Below are positions 58,812 through 64,000 of a DNA stretch of 64,000 nucleotides, in pieces. The position numbers and the translations under genes were made by a program. The notes beneath the pieces are model-generated. The model saw nothing but the letters and a program-made list of their open reading frames with translations. It made no database searches and was not told the DNA's origin. Position 1 is the stretch's first letter; each line of letters begins with the position of its first letter. This stretch comes from Dickeya poaceiphila (GTDB lineage Bacteria; Pseudomonadota; Gammaproteobacteria; Enterobacterales; Enterobacteriaceae). Where the stretch lies: contig NZ_CP042220.2 in NCBI RefSeq assembly GCF_007858975.2, positions 3,472,001-3,536,000 on the forward strand, read 5' to 3'.

Positions 58812-58924
58812 TAAGGTTTTGCGACGTAAAAGCGGTACTCACACAGGTTTCCCAGTGAGTGGATTTCCCCGTAGTGATGAAAAATTGTTCTCCCTCACCT
58901 GTACTATGCGCTCGGGCAATGCCA

Positions 58925-59077
58925 TCACCTGCGACAGCCGGATAAGAATATGGTGTGCTGGATGTGTAACATCTTCTTCCACACAGTCCGACAATTTTCA
59001 TTGGTTTTATATTGGTTACCTTCTTCAAGAATATCCAGCAAGCGTTGTGCCGGATTATCAATCTTCAGTTCATCCAT
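58925..59077 (-). pseudogene. 5' fragment of an unidentified gene
   Basis: From ATG 59077 (behind AAAGGTGCAGGAA) the minus strand reads MDELKIDNPAQRLLDILEEG, then NQYKTNENCRTVWKKML, a convincing N-terminus, before it runs into sequence that stops at 58925. The rest of the gene seems lost by rearrangement next to the IS256 remnant. Family not recognised. Confidence 0.5.
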
Positions 59078-59100
59078 TTCCTGCACCTTTAAATTTTCCG

Positions 59101-59517
59101 CTATTTTACCCAGTCTTCCATTGTCAGGCCGGGCACCCGCGCAAACTCCCGCACATTATTCGTCACCAGCACGGCACCGGCGGCAATGGCGTGCCCGGCG
59201 ATCGCCGTGTCGTTCGGGCCGATGGGGGTCCCGGCCAGCCGCAGCGCCACTTTAATGTCCGTGGTGGCGTCCACAGCGGCACGATCCCAGGGCAGGATGG
59301 CATCGAGGCGGGCGCAGAATTCATCGACCAGCTGAATGTGGCGTGGCGAGGCCTTCGGGCCGGTGGCCCCGAAGCGCATTTCGGCATAGGTGATAGCCGA
59401 GACCACAATCCGCTGGTTACGCAGCACCGACTGTTCAAGTTTTTTTATCACGACTTCCGGTTGCTCGCGCATGATGAACGAGCAGATGTTGGTGTCCAGC
59501 ATGTAAATGTTATTCAC
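59101..59517 (-). CDS. vapC: VapC-type PIN-domain ribonuclease toxin
   Basis: A 138-residue PIN nuclease. Acidic residues for Mg2+ are in MLDTN (residue ~8), AITYAEM (Glu) and GPNDTAIAGHA (Asp), completed by VTNNVREFARVPGL. Enteric VapC toxins cleave initiator tRNA. It overlaps vapB by four bases (ATGA). Confidence 0.95.
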   Translation of the reverse strand: MNNIYMLDTNICSFIMREQPEVVIKKLEQSVLRNQRIVVSAITYAEMRFGATGPKASPRHIQLVDEFCARLDAILPWDRAAVDATTDIKVALRLAGTPIGPNDTAIAGHAIAAGAVLVTNNVREFARVPGLTMEDWVK

Positions 59518-59744
59518 AGGTCAAATCGTCCTTCGTCGCTGACCACGTCCTCGCGCTCCGCCATAAAATCCGAATCTGCCTTCTCCAACTGAGCGAACGA
59601 ACCCCAAGTCGGGCGGACGGGACGCAGGATGATTCTGTCCCCGTCGCGGACGATCTCCAGTTCGCTCACCCCCTCAAAATCCAGATCGCGGGGCAAACGG
59701 ATGGCGCGGTTGTTGCCGTTTTTAAAAATGGATACGGTTCGCAT
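59514..59744 (-). CDS. vapB: VapB-type antitoxin
   Basis: A 76-residue AbrB/MazE-like antitoxin. The N-terminal swapped-hairpin region is MRTVSIFKNGNNRAIRLPRD and the acidic C-terminus (SDFMAEREDVVSDEGRFDL) wraps the toxin. ATG 59744 follows AGGAGG; the longer frame is rejected. VapB with VapC should repress its own promoter at the palindrome just upstream. Confidence 0.94.
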   Translation of the reverse strand: MRTVSIFKNGNNRAIRLPRDLDFEGVSELEIVRDGDRIILRPVRPTWGSFAQLEKADSDFMAEREDVVSDEGRFDL

Positions 59745-59774
59745 GATGTCCTCCTGGTTTCTGGCCTCATGGCC

Positions 59775-59837
59775 CATCTGCATATGCTCAGTATAGGCTG
59801 ATGCTCTGCATATGTATAGGGTCACCATATGCAGATG
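59775..59837 (-). promoter_or_regulatory. Palindromic operator region of vapBC
   Basis: CATCTGCATATG (59775-59786) and its exact inverse CATATGCAGATG (59826-59837) are 39 bases apart; TGCATATG occurs again between them (59808-59815). This lies 31-94 bases upstream of vapB, the expected site for the VapBC autorepressor. The rest of the gap to 60094 has no clear gene. Confidence 0.75.
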
Positions 59838-60094
59838 TAAAGGATAAACACATCAACGAAATCATGGGATGGCCAGAAAGCACCATCAGATAATGGATCA
59901 CTCGTCGCTATCTAATTTACTCATCACTTCTTAATAGGATAATTATAAAAAAACAAAATGTTACATGGCATCCTTGGCTTACCCCTCCCCTGTTAGTCAT
60001 ACAGCATGGGGGGATACAAGAGATTTCAGAGACTCTGCTCATCGATATTGCCAAAATGGCCGTGACACCAAACAACTGTTGGAACAAACACAAC

Positions 60095-61477
60095 ATGAGC
60101 ACCTTGCCACTGGCCGAAGCTATCTTGCTGGAAATTCATCAAAGTCTTGGTTGTCGGAGTTATCAGACAATCAAGAAAACCAAATTCTTGACCGGGCAGA
60201 TAAGCCCTAAAACTCAAAAGGATATGGGTGAAGAAATCCTTCACGACATCTTAGAAGCGCTGGGTATGGACCCACTGGCGCAGATGGATGCCATCAACAA
60301 CCTCATGGAATTTGCGAACGCCTACAAGTCCCTTGAGCTGAACACCTGGACCTTCGCCGCCGACCAGCGCCAAATCCTCTGGACACTGCTGACACATTTC
60401 TACGTGCCTGCTCTGGCACGCCGTGTCGGCTTCTGGAGTCTTGAAAAAGCACTGGATACGGGTATGCCGGGTGGGCGTTTCTGGTATCTGCCGGAACCTT
60501 GCGAAGTGGATGGCAAACCTGGCCTGTATATGCCGGTAGCTCAGGTGGTCGATTGGCTGCTGGATCTGCTGGGCATGTCTCTGGAGACGTTTGCGGACCT
60601 GCAAAGTGGAACGACAGAGAATGGCTATGATGGCCTGCGTCGGTCCTTATATAACTGGCGTAATGGAACCACGATTAGCCCTGGGGCCATCAATAAGTAT
60701 TTCGCCGACGGGACAGACCTGCGCTTTGACGGAGCAATCTTCCTTCACAGCGATTGTCCCCCTTCTGAACAATTCATCAGCATTCTGAATTTTGTGAAAA
60801 ATAAGGAACTGACTGCCGATAAATTGCGGCTGGAAATCCCCATGACTCAACCTGGGAGGATCGAGGCCATCCTGGCGGGACAGGCTGATGAGGATGAGCG
60901 AGCTACCTTCGTTAAATGTATCACGGATCGTTATGCAGCACCTTTACTCAAAACTATCCGCCAGCGTCTGTTACTCGCCCGGATGGTGCAGGATGGTTAT
61001 GTCCGTCTACTCAAATTTCTCTGCCCCGATGTCGACAGGCAGTGTGCAGATCCCCAGCAAAACAAATTACTTCAACTGTTCGCCATCTATAAGTCTGTCT
61101 ACAACTTGACGGTTGATGCACGGCGATGCTGTAGAGAACAGGGGGAAACGGCAAACCGGGAACTGGCTGAGTTACTGACACGTCATTTCTCCAGTGTGGA
61201 ACCGGAGGCGACGCTTGAAGATCACTGGGGAGCCGACGAAAAGTCCACTTTATCCATTATTCAAAGAGAAATGGAGCGCGCCAAAGCCTATGCTGACGAG
61301 ATTAACGCTATCTGTTTGTTGATTGATCGGATGAGCATTTCATCCCCTTGGCGCGCCTTGCAAACCGAACACAGATATTCGGTCGTCAGGCAGGTCGCGC
61401 AGCATTCCTCCCTTAGCCTGCGCGCCAGAGAAGCGGCCATTAAACGCTTACGGGAACTGGCGATGACCCCCCTCTGA
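60095..61477 (+). CDS. Large protein of unknown function, N-terminal half of a likely frameshifted gene
   Basis: A 460-residue product without a family that I recognise. It is soluble, mostly helical and rich in Leu/Gln, with segments such as QPGRIEAILAGQADEDERA and MERAKAYADEINAICLLIDR. ATG 60095 (MSTLPLAEA) has GGAAC upstream; ATG 60056 has none. The frame ends at TGA 61475 right after a C6 run (61467-61472). One base fewer there would join it to the ankyrin frame, so the real gene may be about 880 codons. Confidence 0.6.
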   Translation: MSTLPLAEAILLEIHQSLGCRSYQTIKKTKFLTGQISPKTQKDMGEEILHDILEALGMDPLAQMDAINNLMEFANAYKSLELNTWTFAADQRQILWTLLTHFYVPALARRVGFWSLEKALDTGMPGGRFWYLPEPCEVDGKPGLYMPVAQVVDWLLDLLGMSLETFADLQSGTTENGYDGLRRSLYNWRNGTTISPGAINKYFADGTDLRFDGAIFLHSDCPPSEQFISILNFVKNKELTADKLRLEIPMTQPGRIEAILAGQADEDERATFVKCITDRYAAPLLKTIRQRLLLARMVQDGYVRLLKFLCPDVDRQCADPQQNKLLQLFAIYKSVYNLTVDARRCCREQGETANRELAELLTRHFSSVEPEATLEDHWGADEKSTLSIIQREMERAKAYADEINAICLLIDRMSISSPWRALQTEHRYSVVRQVAQHSSLSLRAREAAIKRLRELAMTPL

Positions 61478-61493
61478 AATTGTTCAGACTATT

Positions 61494-62738
61494 TTGTTGG
61501 AGATTGACGGTTATCTGAATGGTGAGTGCAAGCAAAGGCCAAAAAACACGATGACCAGAGTCCAGGCCCTACTTGACGAAGCTGAAGCTAGCTCAGGATA
61601 TGAGTTATGGAAAGCGCCTATTTTGCAATACCAAGCCAAACACCTGTTGGCCAGTAATGATTTTGAAGGGGCAGCCAGGTTATTCAGGGAGGCGCTGGAT
61701 GCAACTCTGATAAGGAATTATGGTCCTTTGCGTGGTGAAATTGCGAGGGATATATTGGCCGTAGAAGTTGCCAACCAGAAGCTAATCCATAATAACCATG
61801 AAAAATACTATCGGGCGATGAAGACCGGAAGAATGATGGCCACAGGTGATGCGATTCCCTCTATCGAGGAAACTGCACGCTGGGCATCAGATTACTTTTG
61901 GAATCACCTGTACAGACCCTATCCCGGTATTCAGCCTGAAACGCGCCATATAAAAGGCACGATAGCGCGGTTGTTTAAACAGCTAATGCCATTGTTACAG
62001 GTTGGCGATCAAGAGGGCTTGCAAAAGTGGATCAAAGCCAATAGCCAACTGCTGAAATCGACGCTGCCTGATGTGGACGGAAATTCGGTCTTGATGGCGC
62101 TGATCAAGATGCATTATCGGTTTATGCAGAACATACCGATAAGGAAGCAAATGGTTCCACTTGAGCAGAAAAGCGAAATAGGTCGGTTCGAAACCATGTT
62201 GGCACATTGGCGAGCGTTTATTGGGCAACTGGCTAAAGAGAGTCCTAAGCAGCTTAATATCCCCGACATTAAGGGACAAACCCCGCTGATGCTGATGGCA
62301 GAGGACGGAGATACCACGCTAGTCTCCCTCATGCTGGAAGCCGGTGCCGATCCAGAAATACAAAGTAGTACAGGCGTGACGGCGCTACATTCGGCGATCA
62401 AATCTGGAGTCGATAGTTGTGTGGATGCGCTACTTGATCACCCGTGTCGTCTAAATCATCTTACCGATGAGGGGCGATCACCACTGCATACGGCAAGTTG
62501 GGCGGCCAATTTTCATGCTGTCAGGCGCTTGCTGCGACTGGCCCCCGAACTTGCATGGCAACGCGACTCACAGGGAATGACTCCTCTGGAGCTTGTTGAA
62601 TACTTGATCGGAAACCCAGAAGCGCTAATTAAATTGGCTAATACACTGGCCCAAAATGGGCGACGCTGCGCTACCAGACAAGAGTTAGTCATGATCGCAG
62701 ATTTGCTTGCACAAGCAACGCCAGTGTTACAGAAATAG
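61494..62738 (+). CDS. Ankyrin-repeat protein, C-terminal half of a likely frameshifted gene
   Basis: A 414-codon frame open from 61467. It starts with TTG at 61494 without a ribosome site; the first ATG is 61551. After a TPR-like helical part (SSGYELWKAPILQYQAKHLL, FEGAARLFREALDA) come three or four ankyrin repeats at about residues 255-385: KGQTPLMLMAEDGDTTLVSL, GVTALHSAIKSGVDSCVDAL, GRSPLHTASWAANFHAVRRL and QGMTPLELVEYL. Ankyrin repeats bind other proteins. Probably the C-terminus of the 60095 gene. Confidence 0.7.
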   Translation: MLEIDGYLNGECKQRPKNTMTRVQALLDEAEASSGYELWKAPILQYQAKHLLASNDFEGAARLFREALDATLIRNYGPLRGEIARDILAVEVANQKLIHNNHEKYYRAMKTGRMMATGDAIPSIEETARWASDYFWNHLYRPYPGIQPETRHIKGTIARLFKQLMPLLQVGDQEGLQKWIKANSQLLKSTLPDVDGNSVLMALIKMHYRFMQNIPIRKQMVPLEQKSEIGRFETMLAHWRAFIGQLAKESPKQLNIPDIKGQTPLMLMAEDGDTTLVSLMLEAGADPEIQSSTGVTALHSAIKSGVDSCVDALLDHPCRLNHLTDEGRSPLHTASWAANFHAVRRLLRLAPELAWQRDSQGMTPLELVEYLIGNPEALIKLANTLAQNGRRCATRQELVMIADLLAQATPVLQK

Positions 62739-62775
62739 CGCGAACCCAAAGGTGACGCTGTACTACTCAAAGCGA

Positions 62776-62796
62776 CCCGCACCTGGAGGGTGCGGG
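62776..62796 (+). terminator. Hairpin after the ankyrin gene
   Basis: CCCGCACC/GGTGCGGG stem; no T tail. Confidence 0.45.
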
Positions 62797-62837
62797 CGAG
62801 ATATTGATACTACAGCCGTTTTTGCAACGCTTGTTTC

Positions 62838-63461
62838 TCAGACCATACCATTATTCCCATGACGCAAAAATGCTGGTCGCTGATTCAAGCGCGTAAACCA
62901 CGCGTCAATGGCAGGAACGTCGGGATGGGGAAACGGCGTCATTTTCCAGCGATTCACCGATAGCCCAAGCACCACATCTGCCAGCGTAAACGTCTTACCT
63001 GCCGCCCATGCACCGGTGCGCTGGAGTTGTTGTTCAAGAATGCCAATACAGTGGTTCCACTCTTTAATGCCTGCGGCAATCGCGTTTTGATCATTATAGG
63101 CTGGGTTCTTGCGCGCCAGAGCCGGGAAGGCATAACGCCAGGAATTGTTAAATTCGGTCGCCTGCCAATCCATCCAGTGCTCGACGTTAGCGCACGCCTG
63201 TGGTTCGTTGGGGAGCAGGTCATCTCGCCCGGCTTTGCGCACCAGATAGCGGCAAATCGAATTGGATTCCCACAGCACGAATTCATCGTCAATCAACACG
63301 GGCACCATGGCGTTTGGGTTCATGGCGCGAAAGGCATCGGTTTGTGTCGAGGCAAATCCACTACCGTAATCTTCCTGAACATAATCCAGTCCCGCTTCTT
63401 CGCAGGTCCAGAGCACTTTACGCACATTTATTGACGTCGTTTTGCCAAGTATTTTGAGCAT
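62838..63461 (-). CDS. Glutathione S-transferase family protein
   Basis: A 207-residue GST. The thioredoxin-like N-terminal domain (MLKILGKTTSINVRKVLWTC) holds the glutathione site with MVPVLIDDEFVLWESNSICRYL (cis-Pro and ESNSI); the helical C-terminal domain has TLADVVLGLSVNRW. ATG 63461 is chosen by the family start; the frame stays open up to 63572. Function is probably detoxification or stress; substrate unknown. It may be outside the island. Confidence 0.88.
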   Translation of the reverse strand: MLKILGKTTSINVRKVLWTCEEAGLDYVQEDYGSGFASTQTDAFRAMNPNAMVPVLIDDEFVLWESNSICRYLVRKAGRDDLLPNEPQACANVEHWMDWQATEFNNSWRYAFPALARKNPAYNDQNAIAAGIKEWNHCIGILEQQLQRTGAWAAGKTFTLADVVLGLSVNRWKMTPFPHPDVPAIDAWFTRLNQRPAFLRHGNNGMV

Positions 63462-63572
63462 ACCTCGAATGTCCTTGCGTGTGGTGTCGTGTGGTTTTCC
63501 TAAGTCATCTCGCTTTACAGTGCGACTTGAGATGGAAAGCCAATTTTTATCGGGATGTTTCGTATTGGCCAA

Positions 63573-64000
63573 TCAATAATACTGCTGTTCTTCTTGAGTC
63601 CAGTAAAAAAGGCGGCGAAGCCACCAGATGAACAGTGCAAGTAAGGCTATTGCGCCAAGCACGGCAAAAGCCACGCTGTATGAATATTTCGTCGCAATAT
63701 TTCCCGCTAGCGCGGGGCTGAATGCAGCACCGATACCTTGCAACAGCATGACAAAGCTCTGCCCGGCATTGGTATGTCCGCTACCTTCCAACAACTTAAC
63801 AATATAGCCGGGTACCGCCACGCCCAGAAGCCCCGCAGCCACACCATCCAATACCTGAACCGGTATCATAAAAAGCGGCCCGGCGGATGCGCAGGCCAGC
63901 GCGGCACGCAGCGGTAGCACAATTAACGCAGCCGTAATCAGCAGAGGGTAGCCATATTTTTCTGCCCTGGCGGCTGCAAATAAGGCTACCGGGATCATCA
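63573..64000 (-). CDS. MFS transporter (C-terminal part only)
   Basis: The last ~142 residues of a major facilitator carrier; the gene continues past the window end. Four or five hydrophobic helices, with GVAVPGYIVKLLEGSGHTN and FSPALAGNIATKYSYSVAF, end in a charged tail. The stop is 112 bases upstream of the GST start. Substrate unknown. Confidence 0.75.
   Translation of the reverse strand, partial: MIPVALFAAARAEKYGYPLLITAALIVLPLRAALACASAGPLFMIPVQVLDGVAAGLLGVAVPGYIVKLLEGSGHTNAGQSFVMLLQGIGAAFSPALAGNIATKYSYSVAFAVLGAIALLALFIWWLRRLFYWTQEEQQYY

Noticed and set aside
58333..59592. A 419-codon plus-strand open frame across the IS256 remnant and vapC
   Set aside because: It is antisense to recognisable transposase and VapC sequences, and its translation has no coherent protein features.
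59850..60050. Possible remnant of an integrase or resolvase end (NEIMGWPESTIR) before the 60095 gene
   Set aside because: Only about a dozen residues are suggestive; not enough to call a gene fragment.

Overview
The window reads as the chromosome of a soft-rot enterobacterium, most probably Dickeya or a close relative (Pectobacteriaceae). This is inferred from gene content and order: the enterobacterial blocks zipA-cysZ-cysK-ptsH-ptsI-crr, cysM-yfeX, yfeY-ypeA-hemF, maeB, nudK, mntH and grpE-nadK-recN-bamE-ratB-ratA-smpB-ssrA are all present, but the proteins differ clearly from those of E. coli and several loci lie in a different order. No species marker was seen.

Layout. 1-385: 3' end of an MFS drug exporter. 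530-6387: ABC sugar-type importer with an embedded metallo-beta-lactamase-fold hydrolase and a LacI regulator, in one overlapping operon. 6446-8514: LysR regulator divergent from a secreted esterase. 9038-14102: an unusual respiratory-looking cluster (Tat-exported NrfC-like ferredoxin, NrfD-like membrane subunit, MFS carrier, periplasmic FMN-binding protein, periplasmic FAD reductase). 14171-15606: divergent alkylation-repair genes (AlkB and an AlkA-like glycosylase). 15687-17124: PACE efflux pump and divergent LysR regulator. 17543-20999: class I fumarase, two-domain TehB, and ribB behind an FMN riboswitch. 21451-33822: ubiK, yjeH, zipA, cysZ, cysK, the PTS operon, a two-component system, cysM and yfeX.

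33900-38000 is an AT-rich accessory insert between yfeX and yfeY. It holds a short ABC half-transporter, broken gene fragments, a duplicated 155-180 bp unit flanking the transporter, a PAS/LuxR regulator and an Nlp/Ner-like protein. 38069-51185 returns to core genes, several with recognisable control sites: a sigma-32 promoter at grpE, two LexA boxes at recN and a Fur box at mntH.

The tmRNA gene ssrA (51236-51599) is followed at once by a tyrosine integrase and an island: a three-gene ABC-3C-type defence operon (nuclease-like effector, small middle component, DUF3732-like ATPase), a degenerate IS256-family element split by a complete IS3-family element, a VapBC toxin-antitoxin pair with a palindromic upstream region, and a large ankyrin-repeat locus that appears frameshifted at a C6 tract. 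The window ends in a glutathione S-transferase and a truncated MFS gene. No second copy of the ssrA 3' end was found, so the right edge of the island is not defined here.

The points most worth pursuing are the 9038-14102 reductase cluster, the ABC-3C island, the frameshifted ankyrin locus and the duplicated coding fragment around the ABC half-transporter.
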